Shown one piece after another: positions 46,125 through 55,941 of a DNA stretch of 64,000 bases (positions are counted from its first letter, which is position 1; every line of letters begins with the position of its first letter). The stretch is from contig CAMZMU010000107.1 of assembly GCA_947311845.1 (NCBI GenBank), forward strand, positions 14,675,949 to 14,739,948, given 5' to 3'. Source of the stretch: Poa pratensis. Its lineage: Eukaryota; Streptophyta; Magnoliopsida; Poales; Poaceae. The position numbers were made by a program, and so were the translations under genes. The notes below the pieces were generated by a model. It had not been told where the DNA came from and searched no databases. It saw only the letters and a list, made by a program, of their open reading frames with translations.

Positions 46125-47705
46125 GAGACCTAGAGCCACGGCTTGCCTCCACCGCCCATACCAGTAGTCCGGGCCAGATGCCGCCGCCTGGCCGAGGTCA
46201 CCGCCCCGGCCACCACAAGCGACTATCTCCGTCAAGGCCGCCCTAGCCGCCCCGTCAGAGAAGATCGTTGCATCCACCACCCCTAGCACCTTAGGCACCT
46301 GGGGCCGCCGCCACCGCTGCTGGTGAGATTTGGGCCCCCCCGGCGGCGCCCTGGGGTGCGCCACGGGAGGGATGGGTTAGGTTTGTGTGTGTTTTTCTCT
46401 TTCCACGAACATTTGATCAGGTCCCTGTTTTGGAAGACGGTGATTTCTGTCTCTGGGTAAGAAACTTGAGGAGCCATGTTAGCAAACAAACATTTGTTCT
46501 GTTCTGGAGCAATAATTTAACTAGTTTATTTACCGACTTCGTTGTTATGCAAGCTAGACAGAGTCTAGACATACAATTTGTCATATAAACATCATGAGCA
46601 AATTTTCACCATGTCACAAGCCTCTCTCTCATCACACATATATTATTTTGTCTGCAAAAACAGTCGCGCGCAATCACCAAATATGTCTGCCACAAGTACA
46701 AATCTGACCTCCTCAAGGTAGGCGATCTCGAGGGGTCAGCAATGGTCGATGTCTGGTCGGAGGTGGAGGCGCACCAATACAATCCTGTAATGGAGGCTAT
46801 TCTTATGGAGATCAGGCTTCGGCCCATTTTCGGACAACAGATCGACGAGAGGGTCATCAAGAAGAACATAGAAAAGCTGAAGAAGGTGCTGAGCATGTAT
46901 GAGTCGAGGCTGTCAAGCTCCAAGTGTTGGATATATGCCCTAAGAGACAATAAATATATCTGTTTCATGATTAATGTATTATATCTTTATGCTATAACTG
47001 CTATGGTCTATAAATGTGAGATTTATAGGGAAACACATACGCACGTGTAAGGATATAATCAAACCCCATTTACCCTTTGTCCTGTCTCCTGGACAAACTC
47101 GTTAATACTGGATGGTGATGTTTTCCAGCCATGGGCAAGTGCTCTTGCCATTATTAATGGGAGCATATTGTTTAGTTAACAATATGACTGGGAAGACCCA
47201 AATATATGATATACTACAAGATCAAGTTTCGTATGAAATAGTATAGTCAAGGTTTGGTTGATTGCGTATTCCTTAGACCATGAGAATATATGGTTGTGTA
47301 TACTGGAGAGGAAGCTTTGACATAGTCAAATATTACGGCCGTAACAGGGTAATAAAAAAGGCTATGATTGGGTAACCTCAAAAGTGTATTATAACCATAG
47401 TAGTTCAAGACTGGGAATCACACCTCTAAAATAATAGAGAGATACAACCAAGGATCCACTAGTACAGAACGACACATCCGATACCCCTCTATGGCAACGG
47501 CAGGAGTTAGGCGACGGAGAATCGCGACATCCCCCGCGTGCCCGCACTGGGCCGTAAAGCAGGCCCACAACAAAGGCAACGGGTGAATAGTGGAATATAT
47601 GTTGGCAACGGAGGTTAGTTTGCCTCCGTTACCGATATGTGCTCATCTCACACGGACAGTTTCGCAATCTCCGTTGCCTTTAGAAGCAACCGACAGCCCG
47701 CGGCC

Positions 47706-47711
47706 TATAAG
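47706..47711 (+). promoter_or_regulatory. TATA box upstream of the CACTA-borne ORF
   Basis: TATAAG within GCGGCCTATAAGAACC, 99 bp before the ATG at 47805. Confidence 0.5.
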
Positions 47712-47804
47712 AACCTACTATGCCCTTCACTCTCACTCTCACTGTCTCACTTCCAACCCTAGCAGCCGCCGCACAGTCTCCTCGATCTCTCTCCACTCTC
47801 TCGC

Positions 47805-48425
47805 ATGGCTTCCACCATCGGCGCTGGTAGATCCGGCCATCGTGGCCGCGGCCGCGGCCGCCCCACCCTCCGGGCCTTCAGGCAGCAGCAGCGTCAGCTG
47901 GTGTTGCGGGACGAGCTTGTGGAACAGGCCGCCGCCGATCTGGCCCCCGCGGGCCGGTCCCGCAGCCTTGGCGCTCGTCCGCACGGCGAAGGCTCCGGCC
48001 GCACGCGCTCATTTGGCCACCATTGCAGCTACCGTGAGATCCGCCAGGTGATGTACCCCGGCCGCCATCCGTCTTCCTCCTCCTCCTCGTCCTTGTCCTC
48101 CGACGAGGAGGAAGAGGAAGAGGAAGAGGAAGAGGAAGAGGAAGAGGAGGAGGATCGTGATCTGGAGATCGCTTGCCAACTCTCACTCGCCGATTTCGAG
48201 CGCGAGGACGCCAAGCGTCGTCAGGGCGAGGCCGATCTGGAGGCGGCGGTCCTCCTCTCCGAGGCGTCGACCCAGGTCGAACGTGCCGAGGAGGCGGTCT
48301 ACCAGTCTGACCTCCGGGCCGCCATAGCCCTCTCTTTGGTCCACGGCGAGGGCAAGGCGCCGCCAGGGGAGGCCGACGCTAGCTCCGTCGCCGGCGGCGA
48401 CGCTAAGCAAGCCCGCCTCGCCTAA
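47805..48425 (+). CDS. CACTA-borne protein with poly-Glu and UIM-like motifs
   Basis: A 206-aa single-exon ORF of unknown function. Order: a Gly/Arg-rich N-terminus (GRSGHRGRGRGRP, residues 8-20); a Gln/Leu-rich segment; poly-Ser (90-99); an uninterrupted run of 16 Glu (101-116); then three ubiquitin-interacting-motif-like helices: DLEIACQLSLADFE (119-132), EADLEAAVLLSEAS (142-155) and SDLRAAIALSLVHGE (168-182). Each has the UIM pattern of acidic residues, hydrophobic, Ala, three residues, then Ser. Known UIMs bind mono- or polyubiquitin; here that is inference from short motifs. The ORF lies wholly within a CACTA element and is followed by four 83-bp repeats. It may be a captured host exon or a transposon-specific gene. 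A TATA box 99 bp upstream suggests it can be expressed. Confidence 0.65.
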   Translation: MASTIGAGRSGHRGRGRGRPTLRAFRQQQRQLVLRDELVEQAAADLAPAGRSRSLGARPHGEGSGRTRSFGHHCSYREIRQVMYPGRHPSSSSSSSLSSDEEEEEEEEEEEEEEEEDRDLEIACQLSLADFEREDAKRRQGEADLEAAVLLSEASTQVERAEEAVYQSDLRAAIALSLVHGEGKAPPGEADASSVAGGDAKQARLA

Positions 48426-48449
48426 TGTAAGACCCCAGTTCAGTAGGAT

Positions 48450-48777
48450 AGCTGTTTTCTAGTTGTAAGTAGCTAATTGTTTATCCATAGATTTGCTCTG
48501 TTTTTAGTAGGCATTGTTTACACATAGATTTTAGCTGTTTTCTAGTTGTAAGTAGCTAATTGTTTATCCATAGATTTGCTCTGTTTTTAGTAGGCATTGT
48601 TTACACATAGATTTTAGCTGTTTTCTAGTTGTAAGTAGCTAATTGTTTATCCATAGATTTGCTCTGTTTTTAGTAGGCATTGTTTACACATAGATTTTAG
48701 CTGTTTTCTAGTTGTAAGTAGCTAATTGTTTATCCATGGATTTTCTCTGTTTTTAGTAGGCATTTGCTCTGATTTTA
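48450..48777 (+). repeat. Four 83-bp tandem repeats after the UIM-like ORF
   Basis: Units begin AGCTGTTTTCTAGTTGTAAG at 48450, 48533, 48616 and 48699, an exact 83-bp period. The first three are almost identical; the fourth has changes at its end. A diverged partial unit is visible near 48958. They start 25 bp after the stop codon and so would fall in the 3' UTR. Confidence 0.95.
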
Positions 48778-51280
48778 GCTTTGTTTCTGTTATGCCGATG
48801 ATTAAAATTAGGTGACACCGTGTAGTCCGGGAGTGGCGCTAGTGATCCTTGTGATATGCACAAATACACATCGATCTTGTGCATCCTACTTGGCTTGCTT
48901 GCTCCATCCCTGGAATTTGTGTGTCCAATCTACCTATATATGAGGCATTGTTTAGGCTATGTTCTAGTTGTAATTAGTTCTATATTTTCTGTAATGCCGA
49001 TGAAGAAGCATATGTCTTGTGTATAGAGATGAAGGAGCTTACATTTTGATTTTTTCATCTCCTTTAGGGCGAGGAGGAAACCTGGAGACTATGCGGCGGC
49101 CGTGAAGACGTAGGAGCGGGGCTCCGTCCACTGAAGCCGGCGCCTCCAGGAGCAAGACTTTTGTGCAGTACTAAATAGGTAGAAGAAGACCACACAATGA
49201 AGCTGGGCGAAAAGGAAGGTGAAGAACCGGCGGCCGTCAAGCAGGAACCACAGGGCTCCGTCGACGGTGCAGCAGGCGTCACCGGCTTTTTTTTGTTTCC
49301 TTTAGCCCTCATTACAAACGGTAAAAAACTAATCTCCGTATCTGATGTAAAGACTAAAGGCAACGGTTATATATTATGCCCGTTGCTAAACTTATTGCAA
49401 ACGATAAAAATCTCCGTTGCCATTGTGAGGCTTCACATCAGTGACAGAGGCGGGGACACGGACCCTTTCTCCGTTGCCGAAGGGGTTTTTGGCCCGTTTC
49501 CGATGTGTCGTTCTGTACTAGTGATCCACTCTAGTGTGGAAGTGTCCATTGACAAGTCTGCGCAAAGAATGTAATGATATGCAAATATCATGGGATACTT
49601 TTACATGGGTTAAAGAGTAATGGCATCATACCGGTAACAAGGATAAGGTGACACAGTAAATGAAAGTTGTCATTTACGGTAATGTCATATATCTCGCCTT
49701 GGGTATTTGATGAGTATCGTGATGGTGATAGGATAAACATGTTAATCAAGCAGGTTCAAAAGAGTGTCTTCGCATAACGGTAGCAGCTATACAGAACGTC
49801 CAGGTTCTGACACTGGCAAGTGATTGGATAGGCATTTCCAATTATAGTTACACGTTATCGAACCTGTAGGGGTCACACACTTAAGGCGTCAAGGTCAAGG
49901 TCTACAGTATACGTAGTGGTTCGGAGTAGAGAGGCAGTATCACCTAGGATGGTTTCAGGCGTGATAGAATTACATTCGGGGAATTAGATCATGAAGAAAG
50001 AAAGGTTTATAAGAAAGAAAATAATTGTCCAAGTATATTCTGTCGGCAGGGTGTCTCGGATCATATAAATATGTTTGTATGATATGTAATTAATTCTGGG
50101 AATTAATTAGAGAAAATATTTACTGATTAAATATTAATTTATTTAATTAATAGGAAATTATGAAAGGCCAGTAAAAGGTGGCTGCCACATGGGCCCACAT
50201 GGCAGCCGCACCACCACATGGTGGTGGGCCAAGTCGTCGGGAGGGGAAGCTCCCCCTCCAAGCCGAACCCTAGTGGGCTTCAGCCCACAGGGGGCAAGGC
50301 GGCGACGGGAGGCCAAGACGAAGCCGGCCCGGGTGGGCCCCACCCACTCGAGGTCAGTGGCCAAGGCAGGCCCCACCCGGGGTCGGCGGCCGAGGCGGGC
50401 CCCAGTAGGGCGGCGGCCAAGGAGAGGAGGCAGTGGGGGAGGGGAGTTGGAGTTTCACTCCAACTCCACCTTCCCTAGCCGAATTGGGCAAGGGGAAGTT
50501 TCCCCTTGTCCAACTTGAGTTGGAATAGGAAAACTTTCCCCTTGTCCAAGCAACCCTACCCCTTGGAGCTCCTTTATAAACCTCACCCCCTCCTCTTTTG
50601 GGGAGACACAATAGACTTGAGATTTCTCCTCGGAGGCTCCCAAGGTTTAGATCTCATCTCTCTCCCTCTCTCCCATGTGTTGGGGTTCTCTCCACCATAC
50701 GCATACCAGTAGCACTTAATCCTGGCACCGCGAAGCGCTGCTGGATCTTGACGGACATATGTGTGCGAGCTCTCGGAGGGGTGAAACGTCATAAACGTTT
50801 GACCCTCGCTCGTTTGGATCAAGAAGGCATACGAGGGAACGGCGACATTCTCACCGTCAAGCTTGACCGTGAGAATCTGTGCCTAGGGATAACTACATAT
50901 AGATCGGTGCACAACACGTACCCCCATGTCAAGGCCTAGTGGGATGGCCTGAGGGCCAGACCGGCGGCAAGGAAGGTGTCTGACATACTGAATACTAGTG
51001 GACCTTAGCGCGGCAGCACCCCCCGCTAGAAGAAGGTTACGACAAGATCATTTTGGTGTCGGATTGCCTATCGGTGATACAGCGGATCAAGTCCCCCTCT
51101 GGAGATCGGTCGTTGGTTGGTATGTGTTGAGGATATCAAAAACTTTGCCACTTCTTTTTCTATTGTGACCTTTTGTAACGTTAGTCGATCGTGTAATAAT
51201 TCAGCGCACTCTCTAGCTCGTAGAGCTTAACGCTATGGTAGTTGCTCCTTCCGTGATATTGCGCCGGAGTGCATCCGAGA

Positions 51281-51334
51281 CAAATTATGTATTGACTCCT
51301 TTGATAACATGTGGGATAGTCAATACATAATTTG
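51281..51334. repeat. Perfect 17-bp inverted repeat (hairpin)
   Basis: CAAATTATGTATTGACT (51281-51297) and its exact reverse complement (51318-51334) enclose a 20-nt loop. It lies just past the presumed end of the Copia-type LTR and has no Stowaway ends. It could be a small MITE or a footprint. Confidence 0.8.
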
Positions 51335-51362
51335 ATAACCAAATATTTTTGAGGGAGGCGTT

Positions 51363-51748
51363 TTGGCTCCCGGGTGTAGATGCACCCGGTAGATTTCAAA
51401 AAAAATTCAAAATTTGAAAACTCATCAAAAAAATCTGAAAAAAATCATGCACGTACATGACCCCGGTACGCACCACCGTATTTTTTTTCGCGACGAAATA
51501 CCATCGTACGCGCCCTGTACAAAAATGACAAATTTCCTGTCAGACAAGTACAGTTCAAAATTTGAAAATCTGACAGGAAATTTGTCATTTTTGTACAGGC
51601 CACATACGATGGTATTTCGTCGCGAAAAAAAATACGGTGGTGCGTACCATGGTCATGTACGTGCATGATTTTTTTCAGATTTTTTTGATGAGTTTTCAAA
51701 TTTTGAATTTTTTTTGAAATATCGGGAGCATCTACACCCGGGAGCCAA
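51363..51748. mobile_element. Long palindromic MITE
   Basis: Two arms of about 180 bp (51363-51544 and 51569-51748) are near-perfect reverse complements around a 24-nt loop. The ends read TTGGCTCCCGGGTGTAGATG and its complement. The same frame read on both strands gives nearly identical peptides, confirming the symmetry. No clear target duplication is seen, so the superfamily is open; a Mutator-like MITE is my best guess. It is non-coding. Confidence 0.85.
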
Positions 51749-52280
51749 TGCGAATTTCCGAATATTTTTTTACATCTTTCGCTATATTACTTCTAATTTT
51801 TCACATGCTGAATTTTGAGATTCTACTATTCACTATCATTATAGACCGAGATAGGCAAACATCAAAATAACCAATGTCTTTATAACATGCCGATTTCATC
51901 AAGATGTCGCAATTTTAATGTTGGAGGTTTTATATGTTCTTTCTTGTTAGCGAGGTCAAACCATTCCATTTTTTTACCTCAGTGTTGACATCGATGTTCC
52001 TCTACGTGAGGAGCTATACCTTTTTGACCTACTTAGAACAAATATGAGTTCATAAAAAATAAAGTTTGTAAGCAAAATATTAATAATTATAGTGCCCACT
52101 CAACAATTTGCCATTTATACCGCGTGAGAAGGCCAGTATCCGGAGGTGAATATTACTCTTTGTGCAGGACTACTTCTGTTACAACGTATTATATTTTTTC
52201 TAAAAAAATCTGTCAACGTTAAGTTTGACTAAAGTTGTAGAAAAAACTATTGAAAATTAGAAAACTACATAGACATAATA
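51749..52280. other. AT-rich spacer
   Basis: No gene or complete repeat is seen. Confidence 0.4.
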
Positions 52281-52569
52281 CTCCCTCCGTCCCAAAATAT
52301 AAGGCGTCCTTAAATTTTGCTGATCAATGATGCACACATTTGACCATGATTTGTACTTATAACAACGTACAAATGAAAGAATTTCCAAAACGAATCCAGC
52401 TATACCATTTATTACTTCCTCTCTTCCAAAATATAAGACGTTTTGACAGTTCAATTTGAGATGCAAACATTTTATATTTATGAACCGAGGGAGTATATAT
52501 TAGTGGTCAAATTTAAACATCAAAGATCAGCACAAAAATAGCTTGACTTATATGCTGGGACGGAAGGAG
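52281..52569. mobile_element. Stowaway MITE containing a second Stowaway
   Basis: The outer ends are CTCCCTCCGTCCCAAAATAT and the inverted CTCCTTCCGTCCCAGCATAT, flanked by TA (52279-52280, 52570-52571). Inside, a second pair (CTTCCTCTCTTCCAAAATAT at 52415 and an inverted CTCCCTCGGTTC end at 52493) is also flanked by TA. This is best read as one MITE inserted in another. Confidence 0.7.
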
Positions 52570-52571
52570 TA

Positions 52572-55500
52572 CCGAAATACGTTTTATTATGTAGTCAGTG
52601 GTATTGATGATATTGTTGATGTTGATATTTTTTTAACTTAATTAATTGCTACATTTTGACATCAACTAAATTTATACGGCTTGTTTTAGTTAACAGAGGG
52701 AGCACTCAATTTGGCAAATTCAACAAATTTGACCTTTTTTCGAAATCATTTCACAAAATGAACTCATTGTCAAATCATTTCACGATCTAACCCTTTTGCA
52801 CGACGCCCGCCCCCAGGGCGCCGTGTTCAGTTGTACAACGCCTCAGACCAAGACGTCATCGACCGTGCCACATCAGAATAGCCGGGACCCAATTTCACAC
52901 AACAAGCAAAGAAAGTTCCGATCTTCTGAAATACCCGGCACAAAGAACACAGCGCGGCACGGCGAATGGAATCCAATGCCCTGTCCAGATGAGGCTGAAT
53001 CCATTCCATTAAACAAGGAAAAGTGAAACGCCATGTCAGGAATTGAAGTTAAGGCCATCCCTCGCCCGTGGTCGTCGTCTCCGACAGCGCCGATACCCGA
53101 CCAACCCGCATCGATCGTTATGGAGCACCATTGCCCATTAGGCACTTGCACGAGACCACGTGCCGCTGCTACAAGCGGCCGGCGTCGTACCTTGGCAGAG
53201 TCTTCAGCATGCGACGGTGCACATTGCCCGGTATGAACTGTGAAATTAGGAGTGTAGCTACGGCCGCTTGTACTCCGTGCGTTGACTGGACTGCTTTCGT
53301 TTCTGAGACACCTTTCTGATCTGCATCAAGGATCTTCTTCGACACTGCATGCCAGGCCAACCCAAAGAACTATGCACTGCATCTTTGCATGCCATTTGAC
53401 CGCTAGGCTAGCCTGGTGATGGCCAGCCACCAATGGGAGAGGCTGCCGGATCATGAATTCCTGGATTATACAGATATATAGTCTTTCACCAGCGGTGCCA
53501 AGCTTTGACCAGCATCCGGCAAACCTCGCGTCCCTTGAGGAGTTACTCCGTCTCCGTGTAACGTCGTCGTCAACCTGCTGCATGCTTCGGTTCCGCTGCC
53601 ATGGAGAACTAGCTTGGACCATCCATGGCTGGACCTGGACGTGAGCTGTTTTCACCGCGATGCTCTCTCATGCACTGATGCACACGCTTCCCGGTCGTCG
53701 TCTGCCACAGCTACCTGTTTGGATCTGCCAGCATTGGCATGCTCTCATGAAGCCATGGCGCTGCGATTCCCGCCGCGCGCTCCTTCGCAATCAAGCAGTG
53801 GTGGCCTTACTCATTCATTATGACACGTACGCCGGTCAGTCAAGGCCGGCGTCAAACCCGGACATGTGCCCCGAGTTGATAGCGATTGTTGTGGCGCCAT
53901 TCAATTCATTTTCCCACTTATTCCTGATCACTCACAGTTTGCCCATACGATAGTTGCCATGACTTCTCTTCTGGTTTTTTTAACCTCAAAGTTTCGGGGA
54001 CCAACACTCTGGCCACGTCTTCTCTTTCTGGTTTTTTTAAGGTTGGAAAACTATGACCATTGTATTGGTCGATGCACATAACGTATATTATTACTAGCTT
54101 CATTCTTAAATACAATCTTGTTTAGGAGTAGTTTTTCTGATTCGTACGTATATAGACATATATCAATGTATTGATTCACTCATTTCAGTCCCTATTTAGT
54201 GGGTAAAGAAGTGGTCAATTTTTTATAATTTATAACGGAGAGAGTATTATCATCCTGACAAAAAATATTATCTATTATCTAGGGTCGGGCAAAGCCAAAT
54301 ATCACAGAAAAATAAGTCGGCTATAATTTCGTTCCATCGGCCTAACCACTACCAATATTGTAAAAGAGTGAAACCAATAAAAAGTATACATGCATTTTTG
54401 GTTCAATGGAAAACTATAGGAATACCAGAAGAATATGAATTTTTTTCCTACGGTGACACAATTCATCCGTTTGGTTCATCCTTTTTGAAATGGGGCAAGA
54501 TCATCTACCCACTCTATTATTTAAGAATAGGAGAACTGCCCAGTTAATTTAGAAAAAAAAGGGGTAAACATCGATACAGACTGACCACATGCGGACTAGT
54601 CACAAAACATAAAACCCTCTAACCGCACAAACGACACAACTAAAACCCGGGTCACGCAAAGACCACAAACCCTACCAGCTGTACATCTCACCGAAAGCCC
54701 AAACAAGAAAATCCTGACTAGACAGAAATCAGTTTGGTTCATAGTAATGAAGTAAAGAAAAAACACACCAAATTTTCCTTTGATCACAATTTTAGGAGTA
54801 AAACATAGAAAATTTACAGTTCACTTAGACTTTGTTTTCAAGTTACTACGCACGAAAAACATGATCCAAGAATGTAGTGACATAATAAGATTCTAATTAT
54901 ATTGTCTCGTGTTGTTTGACTTTAATTTGACCACCTTAATTTAGTAAAAATATATATTTTTTTGTAAACCAAAGAATTTGGTTACATAATTCTTTTTAAA
55001 TTATTTGTTTTGCACAAGCATTTCTATTTGATTCTTGTGTTTCTAAAATCATGCAAACCAAGTAGGCCCAACAATTCCTAGCCTTAGACTTCAAAAAGAG
55101 ACATCCACACATATTTCTTGCTATACTAACAAACGAAATACATTAGTTAATAATTTGGCCTCGAAGCATGAAAAGTGCTAGTGCCTCTCGAGTCTCGAGC
55201 ACAGTGGTGTCACCTTTTTAGGAAATTTAAAACTAAATTTCCAAGCCATAAAATATCTGAAGGAAACTATACAATTACAGCTATACATTTAATTCGCCAG
55301 AAGTTTCTATTTTTTTGCATTTTAAGGTTTCTGATGTCGACATTTTTTTTGTAACTCAGGATACAATTTTTTTATCGAAATTTTCCAAGAGCGTAGAAAA
55401 CATGCGCATGTACGAAAAAATATTTGATTTTTTTCAAACTCGAATTTATCATTTTTAAATTCGATCTCCACTGGAGAAAATAGGGAGCATGACACTAGAA

Positions 55501-55941
55501 GCCGTGCGTTTGCACCGAGGGGATCAGAGGAGTGATAGTTGCACATGTGGCAGGCAGGGGTGGTCACCACACTGTCTTATGCGAGCTCCATTCTGCAGCA
55601 GCGGCATCCCAGGCTCCCATACATATATGCCCGTGTCGTCCCATTCGTCTCCTCCCCTTTGCAGCTCTCCTCCTCATTGTCCACTGACCACCTAGCTCTT
55701 TCTTTTACCCTCCGATCCAGTGTCACCATCGCTACCCGGACATCTGCACTAGCCGGCCACCATAGCCCCAAGAAGCAGCCCAGTAGCTCTGGCCACTGTG
55801 ATCAAGGAACCTACACAAAAGGCTGGCTAGAAGCATCTCTTCTTCTCAAGCTCACTCCAGGCTAGAAGCTTCTCTTCTCTTCAACATCTCAAAACTAGAT
55901 ATACAATTTCTGGTCGTATCGATCGAGATGGTCGGATAGCC
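52572..55941. other. Long intergenic stretch upstream of EPFL gene
   Basis: No gene I can support. 52794-53860 has mixed composition with short ORFs on both strands and no domain. 53860-55480 is AT-rich. A lone Stowaway-like end occurs near 54234. The last 450 bp become pyrimidine-rich, as in a promoter or 5' UTR; ACATATATGC at 55621 is a weak TATA candidate. Confidence 0.4.
55928..55939 (+). promoter_or_regulatory. Minimal upstream ORF before EPFL start
   Basis: ATGGTCGGATAG encodes Met-Val-Gly-stop and ends 2 nt before the EPFL ATG. The upstream ATG has G at -3 and G at +4, a strong context, so it could reduce initiation at the main start. Confidence 0.55.

Larger units (their letters stand above)
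35640..46395 (-). mobile_element. Retroposon (LINE-like) in GST intron 1, interrupted by Athila
   Basis: The left part (35640-36732) begins with a T-rich run, an inverted poly(A), followed by sequence typical of Triticeae LINE-derived 3' ends (AGAAGATACCAATTAAACAC, GTTTTCACCCTGAA). The right part (46125 to about 46395) continues a GC-rich 5' segment after the Athila element. The two are joined by the GAGAC duplication, so about 1.36 kb was one unit. A GTTAG word at both outer edges is a weak target-duplication candidate. No reverse transcriptase is seen. Confidence 0.55.
35369..46924 (+). pseudogene. GSTF: Phi-class glutathione S-transferase, truncated
   Basis: Exon 1 (35369-35521, 51 codons) encodes the thioredoxin-fold start VKVYGTAKSWNISRVLVCLE with a Ser in the region expected for the phi-class active site, and ends LARN before a GTATGT donor. 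Exon 2 (about 46409-46456) reads FDQVPVLEDGDFCLW and is followed by GTAAGA. Exon 3 (46664-46924) reads SRAITKYVCHKYKSD, EGSAMVDVWSEVEAHQYNP and NIEKLKKVLSMYESRLSSSK and then stops dead at a Copia-type LTR. The rest of the C-terminal helical domain is not in the window. Further damage: the exon 2 acceptor reads TTTCCACGA where CAG is expected, and the Glu usually before SRAI is missing. Intron 1 is about 10.9 kb because of nested insertions. Phi GSTs conjugate glutathione to xenobiotics in the cytosol; this copy is dead. Confidence 0.9.
47457..49523 (+). mobile_element. CACTA element, non-autonomous, carrying an ORF
   Basis: A 2067-bp element with termini CACTAGTACAGAACGACACA and TGTGTCGTTCTGTACTAGTG, a near-perfect 24-bp inverted repeat, and the 3-bp duplication ATC (47454-47456, 49524-49526), all diagnostic of CACTA (En/Spm). 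Subterminal copies of CTCCGTTGCC and its complement GGCAACGG occur near 47490, 47575, 47605, 47624, 47670, 49358, 49412 and 49471, as expected for transposase binding. No transposase is encoded. Its cargo is one ORF with a TATA box. Confidence 0.9.
46925..51180 (+). mobile_element. Copia-type LTR, split by CACTA element
   Basis: It begins TGTTGGATATATGCCCTAAG exactly where the GST exon stops, with CCAAG as the expected 5-bp target sequence. Later words (CCTTAGACCATGAGAATATA, CTGTAGGGGTCACACACTTA, GGGCCCCA) match the layout I recall of long Triticeae Copia LTRs of the TGTTGGAAATATGCCC family. No matching CCAAG partner or internal domain is seen, so the right boundary is uncertain and this may be a solo or truncated LTR. 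The CACTA element occupies 47457-49523. Confidence 0.6.

Noticed and set aside
51414..51699. Two near-identical 84-aa ORFs on opposite strands
   Set aside because: They are the two arms of the palindromic MITE, not genes.
55539..55865. 108-aa ORF upstream of the EPFL gene
   Set aside because: Lies in the pyrimidine-rich promoter or 5' UTR region, has no motif and is Ser/Thr/Pro-rich by composition.
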